A stretch of 55,233 bases of DNA from Candidatus Thiodiazotropha sp. (ex Epidulcina cf. delphinae) (GTDB lineage Bacteria > Pseudomonadota > Gammaproteobacteria > Chromatiales > Chromatiaceae): NCBI GenBank assembly GCA_025656455.1, contig JAHXHS010000035.1, forward strand, positions 1-55,233. The letters are read 5' to 3'. The notes under the pieces are model-generated. The model searched no databases, had not been told where the DNA came from, and saw only the letters and a program-made list of their open reading frames with translations. Each line of letters begins with the position of its first letter. Position 1 is the first letter of the stretch. Both the position numbers and the translations under genes were made by a program. Positions 8,070 to 16,207 of the stretch are shown in pieces.

Positions 8070-8603
8070 TCAAGATGCGACGCTGCTGTGTTTTTCAGTC
8101 ATGAGATTCGTATGGTAGTGAGTGATATATTGGCGTACCAAGTTGTCGATCGGCAGATGCAATGCCCTTGACATATCGATGAATCCGGCAAATACAATTT
8201 CCCTGTTATCGATAAATATATCCCTTTCTACCTCAAGTCTGTATTCGAAAATCTCATCATGGCCGATATGGCCGCCGCAGCGGCTGATCGCCTTGAACGC
8301 CGGCCTGAACAGGCCCTTCATATCGGCAAGTCCAACCTCTTCAGAAAGCTCCCTTCTTGCGCACTCGGCAGTGGTTTCGCCCTGTTTGAGATAACCGCCA
8401 GGCAAGGTGTAGAAATCACGATAGCTGCTCTTAGTAAGTAAGATCCTGTCACGATGAATAACCGCAACCTGCGCCCCAAAGGTTTCTCGTCCGGCGATTC
8501 GTAAATAGAGTTTCCATAGGCGATAAATGACTCTATATCCCAGACGCGCTACTGCGTCTATTCGGGTGTAAGTGAGGGCTGGAGGGTGCATAGAGTCAGG
8601 CAT
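8070..8603 (-). CDS. Nudix hydrolase
   Basis: 177 aa from the ATG at 8603. The complete Nudix box GX5EX7REUXEEXGU is visible: GGYLKQGETTAECARREL followed by SEEVGL. It would hydrolyse a nucleoside diphosphate linked to another moiety, possibly a nucleotide sugar given its place between exopolysaccharide genes. The substrate is unknown. An in-frame frame runs upstream to 8747, but that stretch contains an R1-like repeat (about 8690-8712) and no ribosome binding site, so I prefer the shorter form; GTG/ATG choice remains uncertain. It lies upstream of the fusion gene on the same strand, with about 230 bp and a promoter between them. Confidence 0.8.
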   Translation of the reverse strand: MPDSMHPPALTYTRIDAVARLGYRVIYRLWKLYLRIAGRETFGAQVAVIHRDRILLTKSSYRDFYTLPGGYLKQGETTAECARRELSEEVGLADMKGLFRPAFKAISRCGGHIGHDEIFEYRLEVERDIFIDNREIVFAGFIDMSRALHLPIDNLVRQYITHYHTNLMTEKHSSVAS

Positions 8604-8788
8604 GGTCTTGCTACGATAGTGTCTATTCAATAAAGGTTTCGAATACACAGTGCAAACCCTGTGCCAGCCGCAGAAATCCAATAACCGGTAAATCACCATT
8701 GGCGGATTAACCCGGATCAGGCAGTGTAATTTCAATTCATGACGCATATTGCATTGCGTATTGCAGAAGTGAAGTCAAGCGGCCCTAG

Positions 8789-8803
8789 GTTGCCGGGTTA
8801 ATA
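8789..8803 (+). repeat. R3 half-repeat GTTGCCGGGTTAATA
   Basis: An exact 15-bp match to the sequences at 39185, 55219 and (14 of 15) 20348. It equals one arm of the full R3 palindrome. It sits in the divergent region between the Nudix and GT2 genes. Confidence 0.6.
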
Positions 8804-8842
8804 AACAGAGCTTTTTCCGGTATAGGGTTTGGATGGCAACAG

Positions 8843-8858
8843 TGGCACACATACTGCA
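8843..8858 (+). promoter_or_regulatory. Putative sigma-54 (-24/-12) promoter for the GT2/flippase/GT2-GT4 block
   Basis: TGGCACACATACTGCA has a perfect TGGCAC -24 half and CTGCA at -12 with the correct 10-nt GG-to-GC spacing. The predicted start lies about 40 bp upstream of the GTG at 8909. Together with the minus-strand copy at 7876-7891 it forms an outward-facing pair flanking the Nudix gene. Confidence 0.6.
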
Positions 8859-8908
8859 TTACATGGAAGCAACTTCTCTTATTGCTCAATTACAGCAGGA
8901 GTATTGCC

Positions 8909-9901
8909 GTGAAGCTTGTATCCGTAATAATCCCGGTCTACAACGCCGCTGCCTATATACATGCCTCCGTTAAATCTGTTCTCAACCAGACGCACGCAGA
9001 GTTTGAGCTACTGATTGTCAATGACGGTTCAACCGATAACTCCTTGGAACTCTGCCAACAGATAACCGATAACCGGATCCGCATAATCAATCAATGCAAT
9101 CGAGGACTTGCCGGTGCGCGAAACACAGGGATCAGGTATGCCAGAGGTTGCTATCTTGCCTTTCTTGACGCCGATGATCTATGGCAGCTGGATAAGCTGG
9201 AGCGCCATGTTGCACATCTTGATAAGAACCCTGAGGTCGGGATCAGTTACAGCCAATCCTATCTGATGGATGATGAGGCCAGGCCGATGGGATTGGTGCA
9301 GAGACCGAAACTCAAGGATCTAGCTGCGGCAGACATCCTGTGCCGCAATCCGGTCGGCAATGGTTCGTCACCGGTGTTCAGACGAGAGGTGTTCGAGGAT
9401 ATCAAATATTCTTCCCCGCTGAGCAATAGAGATTATAACCTCTATTTCGATGAGGATTTTCGCCAGTCAGAAGATATTGAATGCTGGATCCGCATTGCTG
9501 GAACCACTCAATGGCGCTTTGAGGGGATCGGCCTGCCCCTCACAGGATACCGTATTAATGCGGGAGGCTTGTCGGCAAATCTTGAGGCGCAATATGCGAG
9601 CTGGAACAGGGCAATTGACAAGGCCAGTGGCTACGCCCCGGCATTGATAGACACCTGGGGCGATCTCGCCAGAGCCTATCAGTTGCGCTACCTCTCACGC
9701 AGGGCGATACGCTCGCGCGATGCCAAGGAGGCTATTCGGTATATCCATTCGGCCCTGCGAACCGATTTCAGGATTATGTTGAAGGAACCCAAGCGCACCT
9801 CGATCACCCTTATCTGCGCTTGGTTGCTGAGTAGCTTGCCAGTTCCTCTCTACCGGCGTCTTGAGACGCAATTCATTAGTGCGGTTCGCGCCATAGCCTG
9901 A
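8909..9901 (+). CDS. Glycosyltransferase family 2
   Basis: 330 aa from GTG 8909, which has AGGAG 7 nt upstream; a longer TTG-started frame has no such site. GT-A fold signature: LVSVIIPVYNAAAYI, then LLIVNDGSTDNS (nucleotide binding), GLAGARNTGI and the metal-binding FLDADDLW. It transfers a sugar from a nucleotide donor to a lipid-linked acceptor at the inner membrane face. It is the first gene of a rightward operon (gap of 11 bp to the flippase). The acceptor and donor cannot be read from sequence. Confidence 0.9.
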   Translation: MKLVSVIIPVYNAAAYIHASVKSVLNQTHAEFELLIVNDGSTDNSLELCQQITDNRIRIINQCNRGLAGARNTGIRYARGCYLAFLDADDLWQLDKLERHVAHLDKNPEVGISYSQSYLMDDEARPMGLVQRPKLKDLAAADILCRNPVGNGSSPVFRREVFEDIKYSSPLSNRDYNLYFDEDFRQSEDIECWIRIAGTTQWRFEGIGLPLTGYRINAGGLSANLEAQYASWNRAIDKASGYAPALIDTWGDLARAYQLRYLSRRAIRSRDAKEAIRYIHSALRTDFRIMLKEPKRTSITLICAWLLSSLPVPLYRRLETQFISAVRAIA

Positions 9902-9912
9902 ACATCATCATA

Positions 9913-11241
9913 ATGAACGATCATTGTCTTCAAGCGGCCGAACAGTATGGAAAAACCCAACCAGCCGGATTGGGTCTGAAGCGGTTTTACCATCTATCAA
10001 CAACCTGGATTCAACAACGGCTTGAAAAAAATCGTTTTCTTCGCAACTCGGGGTGGATCGGGATATCCGAGCTGTTGTCGAGGGTCTCGCGTCTCCTTAC
10101 TGCAATGGTTCTGGCGAGATATCTATCGCTTGAGGCGTTCGGCGTGGCGGCATTGGCCATGACGGTGCATGAAGTTATCAAGGTATTCAATCAAAACGGC
10201 ATCGGGGCGAAAATCATTCAGGCGCCTGACGATCAACTGGAATCGGTCTGCAATACGGCCTACCGGCTGAACTGGATTGTCTGCGGCGGCCTGTTTCTGA
10301 TCCAATGCCTGCTGGCGTATCCTATCTCCCAGCTTTACCAGCAGCCTGACCTGATGTGGATGATCATGATTCTTGCCCTGATCTATCTATTGATGCCTAT
10401 TGCGCTGGTGCAGGCGTTTCTCATACAACGGCAAAACCGCTTGAAGGTCACCGCGCTGATTTCCGGTGCTCAGGTGACTGTGGATAATCTGTTGACCGCG
10501 CTGTTGGCAGTCGTTGGATTGGGTGCGTGGGCCGTTGTCCTACCCAAGTTACTGGTGGCGCCGATATGGGTTATAGGCACCATGATCAATCAACCCTGGA
10601 AGCTCAGCCGCAGCGCCGGGTATGCGCATTGGAGAGAGATTGTTCACTTCGGTAAGCATGTGCTGGGGGTGGAGTTGCTTAAAACAGTGCGTCTGCATCT
10701 GGACAATTTCATTATCGGCCGATTCCTGGGAATAGAGGCCCTGGGGATCTACTTCTTCGCCCGCAACGCGGGTCTGGGGCTCAGCCTTTCCTTGACCAAC
10801 GCATTTAATATGGCCCTGTTCCCCCATCTGTGTGAAGTCAGGGATGACCATAAAGCGCTTCGCAAGAAATTTATTCACGCCTTGAAAACCATCGTGTTGA
10901 CTTTGTTTCCGGTTATTTTGCTGCAAAGCCTGCTGGCTCCCTGGTATGTGCCGATCGTGTTCGGTGAGAAGTGGCTGCCGGCGATTCCGGTATTTCTGAT
11001 TCTCTGTTTATCCGCGATACCCAGGCCCTTTGGCGAGGGTGCGTCAGAAGTCATGCGAGTGTTGAACAAACCACACATAGACTTTTTTTGGAATATGGCC
11101 TTCAGCCTGCTGTTCCTGGTCGGCATTTCGATCTCCCTGGCGTGGGGTATTGTGGGAGTCGCAGTCTCTATCTTGTCAATACACCTTTTGTTAATGCCGC
11201 TATATGCCGCATGGGTGACAAGGCGCTATCTGACGCAATAG
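9913..11241 (+). CDS. Polysaccharide flippase (Wzx-like)
   Basis: A 442-aa polytopic protein with about 12 hydrophobic segments in the MOP/polysaccharide-transporter pattern. An amphipathic N-terminal region (about 1-45) is followed by NSGWIGISELLSRVSRLLTAMVLARYLS, the typical first-helix motif of lipid-linked oligosaccharide flippases; AAYRLNW and GFHxxx-like loops follow. It would move undecaprenyl-PP-linked repeat units across the inner membrane for assembly by the Wzy/ligase and Wzz/OPX proteins encoded at 16-20 kb. It is co-transcribed with the GT2 upstream. Confidence 0.85.
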   Translation: MNDHCLQAAEQYGKTQPAGLGLKRFYHLSTTWIQQRLEKNRFLRNSGWIGISELLSRVSRLLTAMVLARYLSLEAFGVAALAMTVHEVIKVFNQNGIGAKIIQAPDDQLESVCNTAYRLNWIVCGGLFLIQCLLAYPISQLYQQPDLMWMIMILALIYLLMPIALVQAFLIQRQNRLKVTALISGAQVTVDNLLTALLAVVGLGAWAVVLPKLLVAPIWVIGTMINQPWKLSRSAGYAHWREIVHFGKHVLGVELLKTVRLHLDNFIIGRFLGIEALGIYFFARNAGLGLSLSLTNAFNMALFPHLCEVRDDHKALRKKFIHALKTIVLTLFPVILLQSLLAPWYVPIVFGEKWLPAIPVFLILCLSAIPRPFGEGASEVMRVLNKPHIDFFWNMAFSLLFLVGISISLAWGIVGVAVSILSIHLLLMPLYAAWVTRRYLTQ

Positions 11242-11313
11242 ACATCCAAACAGGCGAGATGGCCGGTGCGGCAGGCGTCAGTGTCTTTAAGTTACAACCA
11301 ATGGAGTAGACTC

Positions 11314-13188
11314 ATGTTTTCGATTATCATGCCTCTATACAACAAATGCAGAGAAGTGGAGGAGAGCGTCCGGTCTGTTTTACGCCAGACAGTGACAAAC
11401 TTCGAATTATTGATCATCGACGACGGATCCACCGATGCAAGTTCGGAGATCGTCGCGGCAATCCACGACTCTCGTATTAGATTGATACGCCAGGGTAATG
11501 TCGGCGTATCCGCCGCCAGAAACCGAGGGATTAGGGAGGCCCGGTATGATCATCTGGCCTTTATCGATGCCGATGATTTATGGGCACCGTTTTTTTTACA
11601 GAAAATAAAATCCTTGATTCAAAAATACCCGCAGGCTGGTGCTTACGCTACAGCCTATCTGTTTCAGGATGGGAATAAGCAGCAGCCAGCCCGTATTTTC
11701 GGTTTAAAAGATAAACCAATGTTGATTACGGATTATTTTGCGGTGGCTTCGCGGGGGGATTTGCCGCTTATGCCTTCTTGTACTTGTATTCCGAGAAATA
11801 TTTTGTGTCAAGTAGGCCTGTTTATGGAAGATCAAAAGCAGGGGGAGGACCAAGATCTTTGGTCACGGATTGGTTTGCATTATTCCATTGCCCTGGATCC
11901 CTCCTGTTGTATGTATTATATGCAGGCCGCCAGTAATAGAGTCAGCCTGCAGAGTATTCCTCAAATGGAATTGGCTTACAGCCGCAGGTTACAGCAACAA
12001 TTGAATGAAAATCGTATACCTGCCGGTAAAAGGGCGTCAGTTGCCCGCTATATTGCTGGACATTTACTGCATCTTATCCAGTTAAACGTGAAGGCAGGAA
12101 GACCGCAACTCGCTAGATCCCTATTAGCTGACCGGCGTACAAGACAGATTCCGCTGAGATGGATAAAATGGTGGCTAGTTTCCTATTTGCTAAAGACCAG
12201 AAAGCGTAAAAACACTAAAATCATTCATCTGTTGAATGATACCGATATGGGGGGGATCAAATCTGTGATTGATAGCCTGAGTCAATCGGTTTTGGCGAAA
12301 AAATTCGAGTTTGAATTTGATTATGTTAAACCGGAGTCCTGGTTGCGCAGGCCTTATCAAGCCGATGTGATTATTCAGCATTATGCCAGTAACTGGCGGA
12401 CGTTGCCTGGCATGCTGCTGTTGAGACTGTTAAATCCGTTGGTTAGCATTATAATCCAGGAACATCATTACACGGCTGCTTATGAGCAGTCAGTACCCTC
12501 TGTGGCCAGGTTTCGACTCATGCTCCGCTTGAACTATTGGCTTGCCAGCCAGGTGGTGGCAGTCTCTCATGGACAGGGCGCCTGGTTGGCCGATGCCGGT
12601 ATCGTACCCGGTGATAAACTGCAGGTGATCCCTCAAAGTCGCAGGCTCGACCCCTTTTTACAGGTGAAGCAGAAACCTCTCACGGAACGAATCATTTTAG
12701 GCGCCTATGGCCGTTTTCATTCGCAAAAGGGGTTTGATCTGTTGTTAGAAGCGGTCTCTAAACTGCCAGAATCGAAGTTTCATCTGTTGCTGGCTGGCGA
12801 TGGCGTTGACAAGGCGCAGCTGCAGGCTATTGGCGAGAAAATGGATCAGGTGACTTTTTGCGGGCCTATCGACGATGTGCCGGGATTCCTGTCACACTGC
12901 GATATGATACTGATTCCGTCCCGTTTCGAGCCCTTCGGCCTGGTATGCCTGGAGGCCAAGGCAGCCGCTAGGCCGGTCTTGGTCTCGGATGTTGACGGCT
13001 TGCCTGAACAGGCCAGGGGTTGTGGCATGACGGTTCCTCAGGGGGATCCCCAGGCACTCTATCAGGCGCTGTTGTCTTTGCCGAGGATGCCGTTGAGGCA
13101 ATGGGGTGAAAATGGGCGACGAATGGCTGCGACTGCCTGGGATAAATATATACAGCGTTGGCGCAGGCTGCTGGTTGAAGTGGCTTGA
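11314..13188 (+). CDS. Bifunctional GT2-GT4 glycosyltransferase fusion
   Basis: 624 aa from ATG 11314 (GGAGTA upstream; an earlier GTG at 11266 is less likely). The N-terminal GT2 domain (about 1-230) has MFSIIMPLYNK, LLIIDDGSTDAS and FIDADDLW. A linker of about 60 residues leads to a GT4 GT-B domain (about 300-620) with KIIHLLNDTDMGGIKSVID, GAYGRFHSQKGFDLLLEA and the nucleotide-sugar site SRFEPFGLVCLEAKA, the EX7E motif. Two sequential sugar additions by one polypeptide are likely. Base composition in 11.6-12.3 kb is more AT-rich than in the flanking genes, which hints at transfer or recent fusion. Confidence 0.85.
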   Translation: MFSIIMPLYNKCREVEESVRSVLRQTVTNFELLIIDDGSTDASSEIVAAIHDSRIRLIRQGNVGVSAARNRGIREARYDHLAFIDADDLWAPFFLQKIKSLIQKYPQAGAYATAYLFQDGNKQQPARIFGLKDKPMLITDYFAVASRGDLPLMPSCTCIPRNILCQVGLFMEDQKQGEDQDLWSRIGLHYSIALDPSCCMYYMQAASNRVSLQSIPQMELAYSRRLQQQLNENRIPAGKRASVARYIAGHLLHLIQLNVKAGRPQLARSLLADRRTRQIPLRWIKWWLVSYLLKTRKRKNTKIIHLLNDTDMGGIKSVIDSLSQSVLAKKFEFEFDYVKPESWLRRPYQADVIIQHYASNWRTLPGMLLLRLLNPLVSIIIQEHHYTAAYEQSVPSVARFRLMLRLNYWLASQVVAVSHGQGAWLADAGIVPGDKLQVIPQSRRLDPFLQVKQKPLTERIILGAYGRFHSQKGFDLLLEAVSKLPESKFHLLLAGDGVDKAQLQAIGEKMDQVTFCGPIDDVPGFLSHCDMILIPSRFEPFGLVCLEAKAAARPVLVSDVDGLPEQARGCGMTVPQGDPQALYQALLSLPRMPLRQWGENGRRMAATAWDKYIQRWRRLLVEVA

Positions 13189-13373
13189 TGGCATGGGAAC
13201 GAGCAGTGCCCTGATACCTTCGATATCGCCCGCAGAGTAGTTTCTACGCTTGTTCTGGGTAAGATGAAAGTTGTCTGTTCCAACCGCTGTTTGCGGAAAA
13301 CCGCATGAGCGCTGATATCGCCAAACAGTATAGGACACTAGATAAGGCACAACCATTACGACAATCGCAATAG

Positions 13374-14264
13374 CTAATTTGCTGCTTTCTCTTTGAGAAA
13401 ATTAATGAGTAAACGTGTTTTTGCTGATAAGTGCTTTCGACTGGGGTATACAGTGTAGATATCCCGACTCGGTGATATTTCGTACTCATCCAACAGCGTC
13501 ACCAATTCGCCAGAGGAAACTAATTTTTGAACACTTAAGTGTGGCAGGCAGGCTATCGATACTCCATTCACAGCAGCCTGTCGCATCATCTCAATATCGT
13601 TGCAGTTCATTCGGCTGCTTGTTGATAGTGAATAGGTTTCGTGGGTACGGACATTCATCAGATCCAACGTCATATTTTGATGGGGTAACAACATGACATC
13701 ATGCTGAAAAAGATCATCAACTGTTTCTATGCTTGGGTTTTGCTGTAGATATTTTGGGCTGGCACAAAGTCTGTATTCGGTACTACATAGGAATTGGGCA
13801 ATAAATTGCGAGTCATTTAGAGGGCCGATGCGAATGGCCAGGTCGATACCTTCATCAATCAAATCCTCAAAGTGATTGCTGAGTTTGATATTCAGCTCGA
13901 TATCAGAGTGTTTGGCAAGAAACTCAAACAGCCAAGGCGCCAAGACGGCGTTGCCCAAAAAGGTAGGCACAGTTATCGTTATTTTTCCCCGTAATTGATC
14001 GCGACTATTCATCAGCATATTGCCCTGCTGACGAATCTCTTTCACATGGTGCAAGGCGTGATCAAAGAGTTCCTGTCCTTTCTCAGTGAGATGCAGTTTG
14101 CGTGAGGTACGCTCGATGAGTTTTATATCCAGCGCAGCCTCCAGCTCACTGATGCGACGACTCACTGTACTGGTGGGAGCATTCAAACGCTTGGCCGCCT
14201 GAACAAAGCTGCCTTGTTCCACTACTGAAACAAAAATCTCAATATCATCTAAACGCCACATCAT
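13374..14264 (-). CDS. LysR family transcriptional regulator
   Basis: 296 aa. The N-terminal winged HTH (about 3-62) shows IEIFVSVVEQGSFVQAAKRL and STVSRRISELEAAL. The effector domain shows RGKITITVPTFLGNAVLAPWL and belongs to the CrgA/AaeR-like subgroup. It is divergent from the metallo-beta-lactamase gene, with a palindromic LysR-type box in the 108-bp gap. It most likely controls that gene and the now-broken oxidoreductase. The pair looks like an unrelated insert inside the exopolysaccharide locus. Confidence 0.9.
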   Translation of the reverse strand: MMWRLDDIEIFVSVVEQGSFVQAAKRLNAPTSTVSRRISELEAALDIKLIERTSRKLHLTEKGQELFDHALHHVKEIRQQGNMLMNSRDQLRGKITITVPTFLGNAVLAPWLFEFLAKHSDIELNIKLSNHFEDLIDEGIDLAIRIGPLNDSQFIAQFLCSTEYRLCASPKYLQQNPSIETVDDLFQHDVMLLPHQNMTLDLMNVRTHETYSLSTSSRMNCNDIEMMRQAAVNGVSIACLPHLSVQKLVSSGELVTLLDEYEISPSRDIYTVYPSRKHLSAKTRLLINFLKEKAAN

Positions 14265-14273
14265 CCACCAGCA

Positions 14274-14289
14274 ATCCCATTATTGGGAT
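14274..14289. promoter_or_regulatory. Palindromic LysR-type operator candidate
   Basis: ATCCCATTATTGGGAT has matching ATCCCA/TGGGAT arms. It sits 10 bp upstream of the LysR start and about 85 bp upstream of the divergent MBL gene, the usual place for autoregulatory LysR binding. Confidence 0.45.
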
Positions 14290-14372
14290 AATTAATCTCA
14301 TTAATCGCTATTTTTAGTCTGAAAATGGAATGATAGCATCTTTTAGCACCAAAATTGAAAGGGGTTAATTAT

Positions 14373-15236
14373 ATGAGGCGCATCCAACACTTAGCATTTA
14401 TCGGATTGACATTAACAGTGACGCAGACTGCCGCATATCAATCACCTAGCACAACGCAAGATCAAAATCGGGAGATCAAACTCTATGTCCTTGATTGTGG
14501 ACAGATTCTCGCTCGAGATGTATCGCTATTCAATCCAGCAATAAAAAAAGGAACTGAAATGGAGCTGGCCAACCCTTGCTATTTGATCCAACACCCTCAG
14601 GGTAAGCTACTATGGGATGCAGGCTTAAATGACAAACTGGTTAATACTCCAGGTGGCGTAGAGGTTATGGACGGAGCATTCAAGATGTCCGTCAAAAAAA
14701 CACTGGCCTCTCAACTCAAAGCGATCAATGTCACATCTGATGAGATTAGCTTTCTCGCTTTTTCTCACCTCCATAAAGACCATACAGGCAATGCCGCACG
14801 ATTCAGCAATGCGACCTGGCTGCTTCAACAAACCGAATATGATTTCGGTCACAGCGAACATGCAGCTCACTCTGGTTACAATCTCCGTGACTATCTTCAT
14901 GCCAAAGGTAACCAAACAATAAAACTTCAGGGAGACCACGATGTTTTTGGTGACGGTATGGTAATGATCATATCGACTCCGGGTCACACCGCCGGGCACC
15001 AGTCACTTTTAGTCAAACTGCCGCAAACAGGGCCAGTGCTACTCTCAGGTGACCTCTATCACTTTAGAGCCAATCGTGAGCAATACGGCATTCCAGTTTG
15101 GAACGACAAAAAAAGTACCATTCACTCGTTCACCAAGATTGATCGACTGCTGGATCAGACTCGGGCACAGCTATGGATTCATCATGACAAAGATCAATTT
15201 GATGCATTGAAGAAAGCGCCCCATTTTTATAATTAA
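14373..15236 (+). CDS. Secreted metallo-beta-lactamase-fold hydrolase (AHL-lactonase-like)
   Basis: 287 aa from ATG 14373 (AAAGGGG upstream). A signal peptide is visible (MRRIQHLAFIGLTLTVTQTA, cleavage near AYQS). The zinc motif is SHLHKDHTGN (HxHxDH). Later metal ligands are STPGHTAGHQS (His), LLSGDLYHF (Asp) and WIHHDKDQ (His). The layout is that of the N-acyl homoserine lactonase group, so quorum-signal or other lactone hydrolysis in the periplasm is possible but unproven. It is followed 25 bp later by a decayed oxidoreductase and is divergent from LysR. Confidence 0.85.
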   Translation: MRRIQHLAFIGLTLTVTQTAAYQSPSTTQDQNREIKLYVLDCGQILARDVSLFNPAIKKGTEMELANPCYLIQHPQGKLLWDAGLNDKLVNTPGGVEVMDGAFKMSVKKTLASQLKAINVTSDEISFLAFSHLHKDHTGNAARFSNATWLLQQTEYDFGHSEHAAHSGYNLRDYLHAKGNQTIKLQGDHDVFGDGMVMIISTPGHTAGHQSLLVKLPQTGPVLLSGDLYHFRANREQYGIPVWNDKKSTIHSFTKIDRLLDQTRAQLWIHHDKDQFDALKKAPHFYN

Positions 15237-15261
15237 CTTGCTGATTAATAGAGGATTAGCC

Positions 15262-15597
15262 ATGAAAGCAGTACGTATACACAAATTTGGCGGCAGTATT
15301 GAGTTGAGCCATGACGAAATTGACCAACCCTCAATCCAGGCACTCTCTCAATCAAGCCGATGTTAAAAAAGGGCAATCTGTACTCATCCACGCCGCAGCG
15401 GGTGGCGTTGGTAGCATAGCGGTTCAGCTGGTCAAATGGCGTGGCGCACATGTGGTCGCTACCGCCTCAAAACAGAATCATGACTTGGTCCATTCTCTGG
15501 GAGCAGATAGCGTCATTGATTACCTACAGGAGGAGTTTGGAAGCATGGTTAAAGGAGTAGATGTCGCCGCCGATTGTCCGCGAATGAACGAAAATTA
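15262..15597 (+). pseudogene. Decayed zinc-type NADPH:quinone oxidoreductase / alcohol dehydrogenase
   Basis: The start MKAVRIHKFGGSIELSHDEI is the canonical N-terminus of the MDR family. After about 25 codons the frame is lost (SIQALSQSSRC stop). A second frame resumes deep in the protein with KKGQSVLIHAAAGGVGSIAV, the Rossmann nucleotide-binding motif. Roughly 100 residues between the two are missing. The 3' end (about residue VDVAAD) runs straight into the R1 inverted pair, so the last third of the gene is also gone. It is an internally deleted and truncated remnant of a gene that was in operon with the MBL gene. Confidence 0.75.
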
Positions 15598-15640
15598 ACA
15601 CAAAAATAAATTTGCGTCTATTCACGTTCATTGGCGGACA
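15575..15640. repeat. R1 repeats as an inverted pair
   Basis: TGTCCGCGAATGAACG (15575-15590) and CGTTCATTGGCGGACA (15625-15640) are inverted R1 cores with a 34-bp A/T-rich loop that includes the TTTGCGT half. The pair marks the 3' break of the oxidoreductase remnant. Confidence 0.7.
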
Positions 15641-15741
15641 GATCCTGCTTGACTGAGCTTATTGCGCTTGACCATTCTCCCCACGTGAACAGGGGAAGAG
15701 CCATGTGTTCTTTTGGGGGAGAAGTTACGGTATTACCAGGA

Positions 15742-15951
15742 TCAGAATTCGTGAGTGACTTCGTAAAACTCGTTGAACTCGATCTGTACTACCTGTGGCG
15801 TTTTTTTGTCATCGCGGTATTGGCTTGTTCTTGAGCGGTAGAAACTGAAATCGCCTTTGCCGAAGGTGATCAGCGTGTCATCCGGCAGTGCTTGCAGTTG
15901 ATCCAGACAAAGCTGCTTGAGTTCGCCAAGTGTAATGGTTTTTGTGCTCAT
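15742..15951 (-). CDS. Small conserved-looking hypothetical protein, 69 aa
   Basis: From ATG 15951 (AAGGA upstream): MSTKTITLGELKQLCLDQLQ, then LPDDTLITFGKGDFSFYRSR and a C-terminus with VVQIEFNEFYEV. A helix followed by beta segments is predicted by eye. I recall no characterised function. It is convergent with the oxidoreductase remnant and flanked by R1/R2 repeats, so it may be an isolated gene. Confidence 0.6.
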   Translation of the reverse strand: MSTKTITLGELKQLCLDQLQALPDDTLITFGKGDFSFYRSRTSQYRDDKKTPQVVQIEFNEFYEVTHEF

Positions 15952-16028
15952 GATAGCTTCCTTATTGATGGTATTAAGTTCCACGATTCGATTCTATCAC
16001 GGAGTGGCTCTCGTTTTTCCGTTTATTC

Positions 16029-16067
16029 GCACTGGTCGTAGGCCACGTTGCGCAGCAACGTGATATC
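16029..16067. repeat. R2 repeat (CGTAGGCCACGTTGCGCAGCAACGTG)
   Basis: Contains the CACGTTGCGCAGCAACGTG palindrome. A related but rearranged copy is present at 30970-31044 (CGTAGCTGCGCAACGTGACC). Intergenic and non-coding. Confidence 0.6.
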
Positions 16068-16128
16068 ACTGTTATGTCAGATAATTTTATACATTGATTT
16101 CGAGGCAATCGTAAAGCTATTTGCGTAG

Positions 16129-16165
16129 CATTTGCGGTGATTAGGGTTCATTTGCGGACCGATTA
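16129..16165 (+). repeat. Dispersed repeat R1
   Basis: TTTGCGGTGATTAGGGTTCATTTGCGGACC, the same layout as the other R1 copies, between the small hypothetical gene and the O-antigen ligase gene. Confidence 0.65.
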
Positions 16166-16207
16166 CGCTTGATATTGCGTGGGAGATGGTTGTGCTTTGC
16201 TTTTGTT

